A stretch of DNA of 64,000 nt from Synechococcus sp. A18-25c (GTDB taxonomy: Bacteria; Cyanobacteriota; Cyanobacteriia; PCC-6307; Cyanobiaceae): the NCBI RefSeq assembly GCF_014280035.1, contig NZ_CP047957.1, positions 992,001-1,056,000 of the forward strand, in the 5' to 3' direction. A program made the translations under genes and the position numbers. Of this stretch, positions 41,791 to 51,900 are shown one piece after another. The notes below the pieces were generated by a model that saw only the letters and a list, made by a program, of their open reading frames with translations, had not been told where the DNA came from and made no database searches. Each line of letters begins with the position of its first letter. Position 1 is the stretch's first letter.

Positions 41791-42845
41791 GCGAGAGCAC
41801 CCACGCGGTCCATGACGCTCTTACCGGCCTTGAAGAAGGCGGCACCGTTCTCCTCAGGAGTGCCGGGAAGAATGCCGTGACCAAGGTTGAGGATGTGCTT
41901 GCGGCCGCGGGCTTTGCGCACGCAGTCATCGATGCGCGCTTGGATCGCTTCGGGTGTGCCGAACAGCAGGCCAGGATCCACGTTGCCCTGAACGCCGACG
42001 TGCTCCGGCAGGCGTGCCAGCGCTTCGGCCATGTCAACGGTCCAGTCGAGGGAGACAATGTCGACGCCGGTTGCCGCCATGCGTTCAATCACACCGGCGC
42101 TGCCGGAGATGTAAAGAATGAACGGGGTGTCGGGGTGGGTCTGCTTGACCAGATCGACAACCTTTTTCTGGTAAGGCGCAGCAAACGTGTCGTAGTCCGC
42201 TGGACTGAGCTGCCCTGCCCAGGAATCAAACATCTGCACCACCTGGGCTCCAGAATCGATCTGGTAACGCAAATAATTAGCGATTGATTCGGCGAAGTGG
42301 TCCAGCAGCTTGTGCAGGATCGCCGGCTCCTGGAACGCCATTGCCTTGATCACGGCGTAGTTCTTGCTGCTCTTGCCTTCCACCACATAAGCGGCCAAGG
42401 TCCAGGGGGCACCGACGAAGCCGAGGACGGCCGCTTCATTGCCGACGCTCTGGCGTAGACGACCCAGCACCTCACCCACGAAGGGCATGGATTCAGCCGG
42501 ATCAAGAGCGTGCAGGGCCTCCACTTGGGCCATGCTGCGAATGGGATCGCCGATCTGGGGCCCTTTGCTCTCGATGATGTCGAAATCGATGCCCATGCCT
42601 GGCAGGGGCGTGAGGATGTCAGAGAACAGGATCACGCCATCAGGCTTGAAGGCGTTGAACGGCTGCATGGAGATCTCGTAGGAGAGATCCGGGTTCTCCG
42701 AGCGCTCGCGGAAACTGGGGTACTGATCCCGCAGGTCCCGGTAGATCTTCATGTAGCGCCCGGCCTGGCGCATCATCCACACCGGAGGACGCTCCACCGC
42801 TTCACCGCGGGCTGCGCGCAGCAGCAGAGGCAGAGAGTCGCTCAT
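41787..42845 (-). CDS. hemE: Uroporphyrinogen decarboxylase
   Basis: A 352-residue cytosolic enzyme that removes four carboxyls from uroporphyrinogen III to give coproporphyrinogen III for heme and chlorophyll. The signature [13 protein letters not shown] is present, and [16 protein letters not shown] and the Asp of [14 protein letters not shown] are the catalytic region. The start is M2 at 42845 or a codon upstream. The intergenic 98 bases upstream hold the promoter. Confidence 0.97.
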   Translation of the reverse strand: MSDSLPLLLRAARGEAVERPPVWMMRQAGRYMKIYRDLRDQYPSFRERSENPDLSYEISMQPFNAFKPDGVILFSDILTPLPGMGIDFDIIESKGPQIGDPIRSMAQVEALHALDPAESMPFVGEVLGRLRQSVGNEAAVLGFVGAPWTLAAYVVEGKSSKNYAVIKAMAFQEPAILHKLLDHFAESIANYLRYQIDSGAQVVQMFDSWAGQLSPADYDTFAAPYQKKVVDLVKQTHPDTPFILYISGSAGVIERMAATGVDIVSLDWTVDMAEALARLPEHVGVQGNVDPGLLFGTPEAIQARIDDCVRKARGRKHILNLGHGILPGTPEENGAAFFKAGKSVMDRVGALA

Positions 42846-42943
42846 CAAGCCGAATTCAGGTCATTCGGAAACCTACCTGAAGAGTCCGTGCTCTCGGCCA
42901 GGTTTCTCGCCACGCTGAGCTGTTCGTCACATGGAGGCTGTTG

Positions 42944-45253
42944 TTAGACCTCGGTTGTTGACGACTGGGGGAGGAGACTGCGCTTGGGATCGTGGCGGAA
43001 CACCATCAGGCTGAGCGGCGGCAAGCAGAGATCCAGAGAGTTCTCATAGCCGTGAATGCCCCATTCGTCAGTGGGCTTTCCACCCATGTTGCCCAGGTTG
43101 CTGCCGCCGTACTTGGCTGCGTCGGAGTTGAAGATCTCTTCGTAGAAGCCGGAAAGCGGAACGCCGACGCGGTAGTGGGAGTGGCTTTGCGGTGTGAAAT
43201 TGGCGACGACCACCAGCCAGGTGCCGCTGGCGCTCTCTCGACGCATGAAGCTGATCACGGAATGGCGATTGTCATTGCAGTCGATCCACTGGAAGCCAAA
43301 TTGATCAAAGTCATCACGCCACAGCGCCGGTTCTGACTTGTAAAGCGCATTGAGGTCGCCAACCATCCGCTGCAGACCCTGATGCGGCTCGAAATTGAGC
43401 AGATCCCACTGCAGATCTCCCCACACGTTCCATTCAGCACGCTGGCCGAATTCCATCCCCATGAAGATGGTTTTCTTGCCTGGATGCGTCCACATGTACG
43501 CAAGCAACGCACGGGTGTTGGCGTACTTCTGCCAGTCGTCACCTGGCATTTTGTGCAGAAGGTGGCTCTTGCCATGCACCACTTCATCGTGGCTCAGGGC
43601 AAGCATGAAATTTTCGGTGTATGTGTACCAGATCGAGAAGGTGATGTTGTTCTGGTGGAACTGCCGGAACCAGGGATCGAGCTCGAAGTAATCGAGCATG
43701 TCGTGCATCCAACCCATGTTCCATTTGAGGTTGAATCCCAGACCTCCGATATCCGTTGGTTGCGTCACCATCGGCCAGGTGGTGGATTCCTCCGCGATGG
43801 AGAGAGCTCCAGGGAAGTGCTGGAAGAGCACGTGATTGGCCTGCTGGAGAAAGCGAACGGCTTCAGTGTTCTCTCGGCCGCCGTTCTCGTTAGGAAGCCA
43901 TTCCCCGTCAGGCCGTAGATAGTCGCGGTAGAGCATCGATGCGACAGCATCCACTCGGATGCCATCGATGTGGAACTGGTCAAACCAGAACACCAGATTG
44001 GCCACGAGGAAGTTGCGCACTTCGTTGCGGCTGTAGTTGAAGATCAGCGTTCCCCATTCTTTGTGCTCGCCGATGCGCGGGTCAGCGTGCTCATAGAGGT
44101 GGCAGCCATCAAAGAAGGCCAGGCCATGGCTGTCCCGGGGAAAATGACCAGGAACCCAGTCGATGATCACGCCGATGCCTTCCGCATGGCAGCGATCGAC
44201 AAAGGCGCGGAATTCATCGGGTGTTCCGTAGCGGCTGGTGGGCGCATACCAGCCAGTGACTTGATATCCCCAGGACCCATCAAATGGATGCTCGGTGATC
44301 GGCATCAATTCAATGTGGGTGAAACCCCGCTCCTTCACATAGGGGATCAGCCGGTCGGCCAGCTCCGAATAAGTAAGCAGTCGGGCCCCTGGTTTGAGAT
44401 CTGCCGCAGGTACTGGTGCGCGGGGGCTGCCATCGGCCTCGAGAAACGGCTCGTCTGCCGAGGCATGCATCCAGCTGCCCAGATGCATCTCATAGACGGA
44501 GATGGGCTGGTCGAGAGCATTTTTGCTGTCGCGTGTCTGCATCCAGCTGGAGTCGCTCCACTGGAATCCATCCAGATGACTGACGATGGAACTGGTGTCT
44601 GGCCGTACCTCGTGCTGGAAGCCGTAGGGATCGGCCTTCTGGTAGCAGTGACCGTTCTGGGTGCGGATCTCGTACTTATAGAGATGGCCTTCGGGCAGGC
44701 CTGGAACGAACAGTTCCCAGATCCCTCCGACGCGTTGCTGCATCGGGTGCAGACGTCCATCCCAGGAATTCAGGTCGCCGATCACACTCACGCTGAGAGC
44801 GTTGGGTGCCCAAAGGCAGAACATCACGCCTTCGACCCCAGCCCGCTCACAGCGATGGGCACCCATCCTGCGCCAGATGTGGTGATGGTTGCCTTCAGCG
44901 AAGAGATGGCGGTCCATCTCCCCCATCCATTCTTCTCGGAAGGCCCAGGGGTCGCTCTGTTCGTGGGTGATGCCTCCGCGTTCAACCCGGACCCGGTAGT
45001 GGCAATCGGGATCCTTGGGCAGCTCGACCTCGAAGATCCAGGGGTGGTGAGGGGTCGCCATGGCGATCTCCTGTCCACTGAGTAGCAGGGTGACCCGCTG
45101 CGCTTCAGGCATCCAAACCCGGATCACCCAGGTGCCGTTCTCCAAAGGCTGGGGGCCGAGAATGGAGAAGGGGTGGTCGTGTCGGCATTCTGCGAGACGC
45201 TGCGCGTCCTCAACCATCCAGTCGAGCACCGTGCTGGGCATGCCGTCTGACAT
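42944..45253 (-). CDS. glgB: 1,4-alpha-glucan branching enzyme
   Basis: A 769-residue GH13 enzyme that adds alpha-1,6 branches to glycogen. N-terminal CBM48 module (about 120-220), barrel with catalytic Asp in [11 protein letters not shown] and Glu in SIAEEST. The carbohydrate-binding motif [20 protein letters not shown] and FMGMEFGQ are also typical. The length is normal. Confidence 0.97.
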   Translation of the reverse strand: MSDGMPSTVLDWMVEDAQRLAECRHDHPFSILGPQPLENGTWVIRVWMPEAQRVTLLLSGQEIAMATPHHPWIFEVELPKDPDCHYRVRVERGGITHEQSDPWAFREEWMGEMDRHLFAEGNHHHIWRRMGAHRCERAGVEGVMFCLWAPNALSVSVIGDLNSWDGRLHPMQQRVGGIWELFVPGLPEGHLYKYEIRTQNGHCYQKADPYGFQHEVRPDTSSIVSHLDGFQWSDSSWMQTRDSKNALDQPISVYEMHLGSWMHASADEPFLEADGSPRAPVPAADLKPGARLLTYSELADRLIPYVKERGFTHIELMPITEHPFDGSWGYQVTGWYAPTSRYGTPDEFRAFVDRCHAEGIGVIIDWVPGHFPRDSHGLAFFDGCHLYEHADPRIGEHKEWGTLIFNYSRNEVRNFLVANLVFWFDQFHIDGIRVDAVASMLYRDYLRPDGEWLPNENGGRENTEAVRFLQQANHVLFQHFPGALSIAEESTTWPMVTQPTDIGGLGFNLKWNMGWMHDMLDYFELDPWFRQFHQNNITFSIWYTYTENFMLALSHDEVVHGKSHLLHKMPGDDWQKYANTRALLAYMWTHPGKKTIFMGMEFGQRAEWNVWGDLQWDLLNFEPHQGLQRMVGDLNALYKSEPALWRDDFDQFGFQWIDCNDNRHSVISFMRRESASGTWLVVVANFTPQSHSHYRVGVPLSGFYEEIFNSDAAKYGGSNLGNMGGKPTDEWGIHGYENSLDLCLPPLSLMVFRHDPKRSLLPQSSTTEV

Positions 45254-45310
45254 TCAATTGGGCGGGAGCTTAAGCGGAAAATTCCCTCAAACTCCCTCCA
45301 TGCCAGGGAG

Positions 45311-46057
45311 TCAGACCAGATCCGCTGAGAAGTCGACGTTGATGATCCGCCCCTGACTGTTGAAGATCACAAAGAGGTTGTCAGTCACTTTGCCGAATTC
45401 AATTGTCACCAGAACCAGTTGCTGCTCGCTGCCCTGGCTGGCTACAAGCGCACTTTTGACGTGCTTCATCCCCCCGAGCACCCGCTCCAGCTTCGACCAT
45501 TTGCGTTCCAGGTCGGCTGGTGAAATTTCTTTCTGGAACTCCAGATCCAAGTAGTAGCGCGCTGCGATCCAGCGACCGTCTTGGAGATCCTTGACGAAGT
45601 TGAGTGCGGTTTGCTCGATCGGCAGCAGCGTGCCGACCCATTTCCAAGCCAGCAGTTTGCCGTCGTCATCCAGCACCAGGATCAGGGGGACTTCCCGGGT
45701 TCCTTCATTGGTCACGGTCACCGTGTCAACGGTGGTGTCGTCGAGACCTGGGTTGATTTCCACCACACGGAAGGAGTCGATGACCGGTGCGCGTTTCAGT
45801 CGCTCGCCGATTGCTTCAACGCTGCTGGCAGACTTCAGGGGTGGCGCCAGAAGGTCGTAAATCGCCTGGGCGTCACGCGTCTGAATCGCTCTCAGCAGCG
45901 CACTGGCTGACGCATTGGCCCGTGCCGCTGTCAGGGTGGTGCGTGTTGAGCTCTCGGCCTGGGCGACGTGAAGATCGGCTTTGACACTCGCCGCGGGGAT
46001 GAGCTCCACCGTGCAGGTGGCCAGGGCTGCGGCCAGAAGACAGGGGGTGAGCTTCAC
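45311..46057 (-). CDS. Exported protein with DUF3887-like domain
   Basis: A 248-residue protein starting with GTG (VKLTPCLLAAALATCTVELI), with a signal peptide ending near VKADLHVA. Two repeated alpha-beta units seem present: about 53-150 (LLRAIQTRDAQAIYDLLAPP) and 160-248 (NFVKDLQDGRWIAARYYLDL), each like an NTF2/DUF3887 fold. The function is unknown; a periplasmic binding or scaffold protein is plausible. The CocE-like gene stops 23 bases upstream. Confidence 0.7.
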   Translation of the reverse strand: MKLTPCLLAAALATCTVELIPAASVKADLHVAQAESSTRTTLTAARANASASALLRAIQTRDAQAIYDLLAPPLKSASSVEAIGERLKRAPVIDSFRVVEINPGLDDTTVDTVTVTNEGTREVPLILVLDDDGKLLAWKWVGTLLPIEQTALNFVKDLQDGRWIAARYYLDLEFQKEISPADLERKWSKLERVLGGMKHVKSALVASQGSEQQLVLVTIEFGKVTDNLFVIFNSQGRIINVDFSADLV

Positions 46058-46080
46058 GGCAATCGACAAAGTAAGCGCCG

Positions 46081-47703
46081 TTAGTCTGCCGGAGTCCGAC
46101 CGGTCTGGGGCAACAGCAGCGGCAGCATCTGCAAGTGCGCTGTGTCCAGCTGCAACTCGATGCTGATCACGCGGCAGTCGGCAGTGGGTGCGCCGCAAGG
46201 AGCGTCTGGATGACCGGGATTCACGGCAATCGCCGGCCAGGCGGCCCCTGCAATGGATAGACGCAGGCGGTCACCAGGGTTCAAGCTGGCATGCAGCGCC
46301 TGCAATTCCAGCGTCAGGGTCCGGGGATGGAGGGCGTTCTGACCGATGGTTCGTAAAACACCTGTGCTCAGCTGCTGAACAGACTCGGAGCCAGCGGGCA
46401 ATCGTGAAAGGGCCACGCACAGATCAAAGCCGGGTTGATCGGCAAAGCCGACCAGCTGCAACATCGGCCTGCCGCTCAGTTGGAGGCTTTGACCGAGCGG
46501 AGCACTGGTGAATAGCGCCACATCGCTTCGCTGATCAACAGATGCCCGATCGACAGGGCCTGCGGTCGGACTCAGGTGGCCACCGATCGCCGGGACGGGC
46601 CGCCAGGGGTCATGGACGATCACGACCTTGCCACTGCCGTTGGCTCCATTGCTGATCAACGATCCCTCGCTGGGGTCATGGCAGGCCAGGCCTGCGCTTC
46701 GGAAGGTCCAGCGAGGATTACCCGCACTGGGCTGGTCGGCTGGATTGGTGGTGTGGAAGGCCTGCCAGCAGGCGCTGGTCTGGTCCCAGAGGTGCACACC
46801 GGTGGCGGCGCTGCCCTCACCGGCAGTCGTTGAGGGGTGATCCTGCAAGTGATGCTGGAAAAAGCTCAACAGAAGGCTGCTGCTTTGCGGCCACCACTGG
46901 AGATGAGTGGCTGGACCGATGTGCAGATCCGGTTGGCCGCCCACGGCGCGGGACCGTTCCGCCAGATCCAGCAAGCCGCGCAAATGCGGATCCCACCAGC
47001 CGCCGAGCAGCAGCATGGGTGTCTGCAACCAGCGCTCAGGCACGGAATGCTGGATCCAAGCCGACGCATCGTGCGCTGACTGATGCAACCAGCGCACGGC
47101 CATGCCATGCGGGTCGTGCTGTTCCAAAAGGCGCAGGCCGTCCCGCAGGTAGCTGCCGTCCTCCAGGCTGCGGCGGATCTCCTCCCAGTGCGCCTGGTCG
47201 CCACGGCGATGCGCCTGCAGGGCCGCCAGTTGCAGCCCCCATCCCAACCCCAGATGCCACCAGTGCGCCTCCCCCTCGCAGCTCCAGTGATTGCGTTCAT
47301 CCAGGCCACACATCGCCGGTGCCATGCAGTCCGGTGGTGGACAGTCCTCCGGTGCCAGCAACTGGGTGAGACCTTGATAGGAAAAGCCATAGAGGCCAAT
47401 TCGACCGTTGACCTCCGGCAGTGCACGCAACCAGGTGAGCGTGTCGGCGGTGTCACTCGCTTCCTGCGAGAAGCCAACGAAGGATCCCTGCGAATCGCCT
47501 TGGCCGCGCACGTCCTGAACGACCACCAGAAACCCATGCCGGCACCACCACTGGGGATGGGGAAGGGTGACGGTGGAGGCGATGGCCCGGCCATAGGGCT
47601 GACGCATCAGCAGGGTTGGCCAAGGGCCCTCACCCTGAGGGCGCCAAAGCCTGGACACGAGGGTCGTGCCGTCTTGGGTCGTCAGATTCGCGTCAGCGAA
47701 CAT
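46081..47703 (-). CDS. CocE/NonD-family alpha/beta hydrolase
   Basis: A 540-residue hydrolase of the X-Pro dipeptidyl-peptidase (S15)/CocE type. N-terminal TTQDGTTLVSRLWRPQGEGP, HGFLVVVQDVRGQGDSQGS, nucleophile in LYGFSYQGLTQLL, and the C-terminal jelly-roll (LQLSGRPMLQLVGFADQPGF, PGDRLRLSIAGAAWP). Acyl or peptide ester hydrolysis is expected; the substrate is unknown. No signal peptide. Starts 11 bases inside the small upstream gene. Confidence 0.87.
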   Translation of the reverse strand: MFADANLTTQDGTTLVSRLWRPQGEGPWPTLLMRQPYGRAIASTVTLPHPQWWCRHGFLVVVQDVRGQGDSQGSFVGFSQEASDTADTLTWLRALPEVNGRIGLYGFSYQGLTQLLAPEDCPPPDCMAPAMCGLDERNHWSCEGEAHWWHLGLGWGLQLAALQAHRRGDQAHWEEIRRSLEDGSYLRDGLRLLEQHDPHGMAVRWLHQSAHDASAWIQHSVPERWLQTPMLLLGGWWDPHLRGLLDLAERSRAVGGQPDLHIGPATHLQWWPQSSSLLLSFFQHHLQDHPSTTAGEGSAATGVHLWDQTSACWQAFHTTNPADQPSAGNPRWTFRSAGLACHDPSEGSLISNGANGSGKVVIVHDPWRPVPAIGGHLSPTAGPVDRASVDQRSDVALFTSAPLGQSLQLSGRPMLQLVGFADQPGFDLCVALSRLPAGSESVQQLSTGVLRTIGQNALHPRTLTLELQALHASLNPGDRLRLSIAGAAWPAIAVNPGHPDAPCGAPTADCRVISIELQLDTAHLQMLPLLLPQTGRTPAD

Positions 47704-47980
47704 CCGGACAATTGATGCCGATGGCGTAAGTCACCACAATTTCAGCATCGGTGTTGCTGAGGTTGCGCTGACCGGCCACCAAGGCGATCGATTCAGGAGA
47801 AAGGGCGGACTCGCCTCGCGCATTGAACGACATGAACTGCTGACACAGCGCTCGTGCCTCGCTGGGGTTGCGCTTGACGCTTTCCAGCAAAGACGACTGT
47901 GCTTGCGTCGGCGTGCTGAGGGTGAGCAGGGATGCAACCGCTGTCAGGGCCGCTAGCCACAGGTTGTGGAGGGAGCGCAT
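47693..47980 (-). CDS. Small secreted protein
   Basis: A 95-residue protein with signal peptide (LWLAALTAVASLLTLSTPTQ) and mature part AQSSLLESVKRNPSEARALC, TDAEIVVTYAIGINCPDVR. Two cysteines probably pair, as in DUF732-like proteins. Function unknown. Overlaps the start of the CocE-like gene by 11 bases, so the two are coupled. Confidence 0.72.
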   Translation of the reverse strand: MRSLHNLWLAALTAVASLLTLSTPTQAQSSLLESVKRNPSEARALCQQFMSFNARGESALSPESIALVAGQRNLSNTDAEIVVTYAIGINCPDVR

Positions 47981-48046
47981 CGGGAACCTCCGTCCGAAAC
48001 TATCCTCATTTGAAACTGATGAGACGGCCTTGGCCGTGGTTGGCGG

Positions 48047-48451
48047 TCAGTTCGTGTTTTGCCTGTCTTGCGCAAGACGGATCCAGCGCCGCGCGACAGC
48101 CAGGTCGACCACCGGAGGCCGGCCGCTCCGCAGCTGCCGCTCCAGCCGTCCCGTGCGGTTGACCACGTCCTGAGGGCTGGACCCTGCGATGGCTGCCACT
48201 GTGGCCAGCCCGGCATGCATCAACAGAGCGGCGTCGGCGGGGGCTAGGTCGAGGGCACAGACCAAATCGGCCATGCCTTTCACACGCTTGAGGTTGCGGG
48301 CTGTCGCTCGCCCCGAGGCGGCGAGACGGCTGATCCGAACCTCATCCAGCTCGCGGACCTGTCCCCAACTGGTCAGACCTGCTGCTTGGAGAGCATCGCG
48401 CTCATAGCGGAGGTTTTGCGGCAGGTCATGCAGCTGTTCATCCGGTTTCAT
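48047..48451 (-). CDS. DUF4332/helix-hairpin-helix protein
   Basis: A 134-residue helical protein of the DUF4332 type, with ALDLAPADAALLMHAGLATV and AAIAGSSPQDVVNRTGRLER resembling helix-hairpin-helix pairs, and RYERDALQAAGLTSWGQVRE. May bind DNA or proteins. The ATG overlaps the Ycf51 gene stop by ATGA. Confidence 0.78.
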   Translation of the reverse strand: MKPDEQLHDLPQNLRYERDALQAAGLTSWGQVRELDEVRISRLAASGRATARNLKRVKGMADLVCALDLAPADAALLMHAGLATVAAIAGSSPQDVVNRTGRLERQLRSGRPPVVDLAVARRWIRLAQDRQNTN

Positions 48452-48891
48452 CCGGCGGAGAAGCTTCGTGTGGTCTCGCCGAGAACGACTGGCTTCGACG
48501 CTCCGTCACCAGCGGGCTGCAGCTGCCGCAGGCGAACGGTCACTTCGGCGCTGCCACGACCTCCGGGACGCACGTTCTGGGCAAGTTGCTGAAGCGTTGG
48601 CTCAATCGCTTCACGGGGAAAGTCCGCGCTGGCCTGAGCCACGATCAGATCATCGCCGTTGTCGAAAACCACTGGAGCCCGGAGGGCGCCCTCGATCCTG
48701 ACGGTGGGTGTGTAACTGAGGCCGAAGGCCCAGCAGCTGATCGCCAGAACGAACGTGAAGCTGGTGACCCCCACCAGGCGGAAACGCAGTCCCCATTTGG
48801 CGATGAAAGCCACCAGCGTGATCACCAAAGACACGGCACCGCCTTTGACGAGCCAGCTTGTGGCGGTTTCGAGTAGGTCCTCGAGCGGCAT
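48448..48891 (-). CDS. Ycf51 family protein (DUF2518)
   Basis: A 147-residue membrane protein with two helices (about 17-29 and 38-60). The sequence SLVITLVAFIAKWGLRFRLV and FVLAISCWAFGLSYTPTVRI are typical of Ycf51, a plastid and cyanobacterial protein of unknown role. The soluble C-terminus follows: DDLIVAQASADFPREA. The start MPLEDLLETATSW at 48891 is preferred over the frame extending to 49068, which overlaps the TamB-like gene. Confidence 0.85.
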   Translation of the reverse strand: MPLEDLLETATSWLVKGGAVSLVITLVAFIAKWGLRFRLVGVTSFTFVLAISCWAFGLSYTPTVRIEGALRAPVVFDNGDDLIVAQASADFPREAIEPTLQQLAQNVRPGGRGSAEVTVRLRQLQPAGDGASKPVVLGETTRSFSAG

Positions 48892-48955
48892 GGGCTGGTG
48901 TGCTTTGAGTGTGGTCTTTATATTGCGTCGACCTCGGGCTTGTTGACGGGCAGCG

Positions 48956-51900
48956 ATGCGTCGAGGCGGAATCGTCACGCAGAGACAGAAGCTTCTTCTT
49001 TCCCTTCTGGGAGGAAGCCTGATTGGAGGTGGGACGCTCTGGCTCGTGGCCGATCGGGTGATCGCCACGCAATTCCAACGTCTTCGCCCCCTTCTCGAAA
49101 CGCGGGTGTCCGAACCGCTTGGCCACCCGGTCAGCCTCGGTCGCTATCGGGGACTGGGTCTACAGGGCATCAGTTTCGGTCCCATTGCAGTGGAAGCGGG
49201 ATCTGCCGATCAATCCACCGCAGCCATCGAGCGCCTGAGCATCGGCTTCAACCCGCTGAAGAGCCTGTTGCGGCTGCGTCCGGTCCTCCCCGTCAGGGTT
49301 CAGGGCGTTCAGCTGGAATTGCAGCGCAATGCTCAAGGGGCTTATTGGGTCCCTGGTCCCCTGCCGCAGGGAGGATCCCCACCGCGTCTTGATCTGCAAG
49401 TGCGCTTGGTTGATCCGGCCAGGATTCGACTTGCACCAGGCGACTTAACGGTCTCCGCGGCTGGCTGGAGTGGCATCCAGCTGGATGAGAGTCGTGCAAA
49501 GGCGTCTTTTCAGCTCATGCTTCCCGATCGAGGCAGGGTGATGGTTCGGGGAGAGGGGCGCTGGGATCAACCCGAAGTGGAACTCAGCACGCGGGTGGAA
49601 CGTCTGCAGCTTGGCCTCTATCAAAGCCTGCTGCCTGACAATTTCCCAGCGCAGTTCAAGGGACAGCTTGGTGGCCAGGTGCGCGTCGCCTGGCGCGATG
49701 GCCGCGCCCACTGCGAAGGCGGACTCTCGCTGGTGGATGTGACGTTCAGCGGTGAACCCCTGGACCATGCCCTCCAGTCCCCGCAACTGCGCCTCAGTTG
49801 CCTTGGTGATCAGCTCTCAGTGCCCACAAGCCGTTGGGTCTACGGGCCCTACCAAGCCCGTTTTGGTGGCAGCGTGCGTCTCAACCGCTCCTTTGATCTG
49901 AAGGGGGCATTGGAGGAGCCCAATCAAGATCGCCGCTTGGCCTTTCAGCTCAACGGCGCTTGGCATCAGCCCCGTGTTCGCGTAGATGGCCGCTGGGCTT
50001 TGCCGTCATCGATCCCGCTGGATGGCCCCTTGCAGCTCGGTGCTGAGCTCCAGGCCGACTGGCGTGAGGGGCCGCGATGGACGGCCACGCTCGATCAATT
50101 TGACCTCAGGGCTCCCGGACTCGTGGTGGAGGCCAAGGGTGCGTTGCATCCTCGGCTAAACGTCAGCACCCAGCAGCTTCAGTTGGCGGGTCCAGCCTGG
50201 AAACGCCTGCCTCTGGTGCCCAAGCTCCTAGGAACAACGGCTCCTGTGTCCGGTGCCTTGACCCTGCAAGGTCAAAGCGTCCAACCCGAAGTGGCACTCA
50301 GCCTGCGGCAGACCAGTAATCCACTGCTTCAGGACTGGTCGCTCAAGAGTGGATGGACGGCTCAATCCGGTCTGCTGCGTCTGGAGCAATGGCGCAGCCC
50401 CGAACTGAATGCCGAGGCACAGCTTCCCCTGGTTTTGGCCAACGGTGGAATCAAGACCGGAGATTTGAAAGCGTCTCTGCAGCTGGAGGCCTACCCACTG
50501 GAGCGGATTGGTCCTCTGCTGGGGACCGTGATGGATGGCACGTTCAGTGCTTCCGGAGAGATCAGTGGTCCCCTCGATGCCTTGCGCCCGGATCTGCAGA
50601 TCGCTGTGGTTCATCCACGCGCCGGTGCACTGCGCTTGATGGAGGACTGGAGCGGTCGGTTTGAGGGTCAATCCGGTGGCGGTGGCGTGTTGTCCATGGC
50701 CTCAGTCGGTTCTGTCATTCCAGGAGGGTTGGACGCTCAGTTCGGTTCTGACTGGCTTCCCGCTGACGTGCGGCTTCGCCGCCGCAACGGTGAGCTGCGT
50801 TTGCAAGGCACACTGGCGGACTACCGCTGGACAGCGACCAACTTCGCTGTGGATGGTTTGGAGCTGGCGTTGCCGCCCAGGCAGCGTTGGGAAGGCGTTT
50901 ATGGCTTGCTGAGTGGCCAGGGCTCGCTGGGATTGCAGCCCCTGGCAATGGAGGCAGATCTCACGCTCAGTCGTCCAGGCCTGATGGGTGTGCAACTGCA
51001 GCAGATCCTCCTGAGCGGTCGCTACATCAATCGTCGCTACAGCCTGACCGGTGAACTGCTGCCTCCCGATACGGGACAGATCACGCTGGAGGGTGAAGGC
51101 CGCATTGGCGGAGCTGTTCAGGCGCAGACCGTTGCTCGGGGTGTTAGTGCCCGCTGGCTTAGCAATAGTGTGCTCAGCTTGCTGCAGCTCAATCAAGATC
51201 TGCCTCTCGTGAAAGGCACTGCGGCGGATCTAGGGACGCTTCTCGTGAACACTTTCGGCGGCACGCTGGATGGTCAGCTGCGTGCCCTGGGAGATGCGCG
51301 TGAAGCACTGCTCAAGGCCAAGACCGACTATCGCGACATCGAGCCCTTCCATCTCGAGGATCTCAGGGGTCAGTTGGACGCGGTCATTGATCTCCAGGGT
51401 CCTGAGATTGCAGATCTCAACATCGATCTCAAGGCTCGGGGGCATCTCTGGATCGAGGGAGACGACGCGGACTATGCCTTGCAGGTCAAGCCGTTCACGG
51501 CCCGTCTTGAAGGCCCTCTGGTGGGTGGCGAGGGCCGGTTTTCGCTGGCGCATTTGCCCTTTGCGCTAATGGGGCTGGTCGCACCAATGCCCGCGGCGCT
51601 TCAGGGTGCTCTCGGCCTGCGTGGCGCCTACCGGCTCAACGGTGCCAATTCGGAGATCACCAGTGAGCTTGTGCTCGAGGACGCCAAGGTTGGGGCCTAC
51701 CCGATTGAATTCCAAAGCAGCCAGGTGCTGCTGAAAGATCAGGCCCTCACGCTGGATCTGTCTCTTACATCCCAGTCATCGTCCGAGCCGGTGACGGTGA
51801 CTGGTCGCATTCCGTTGATCGCGGATCAGCCCCTTGATCTGCGGATTGTCAGCTTGGGTGATGGGCTGCGCTTCCTGACCGGTCTGACCAACGATGTGGT

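Noticed and set aside
43970-45085. 371-residue open frame antisense to glgB
   Set aside because: Composition is typical of a shadow of high-GC coding sequence, and no family is recognisable; glgB is certain.
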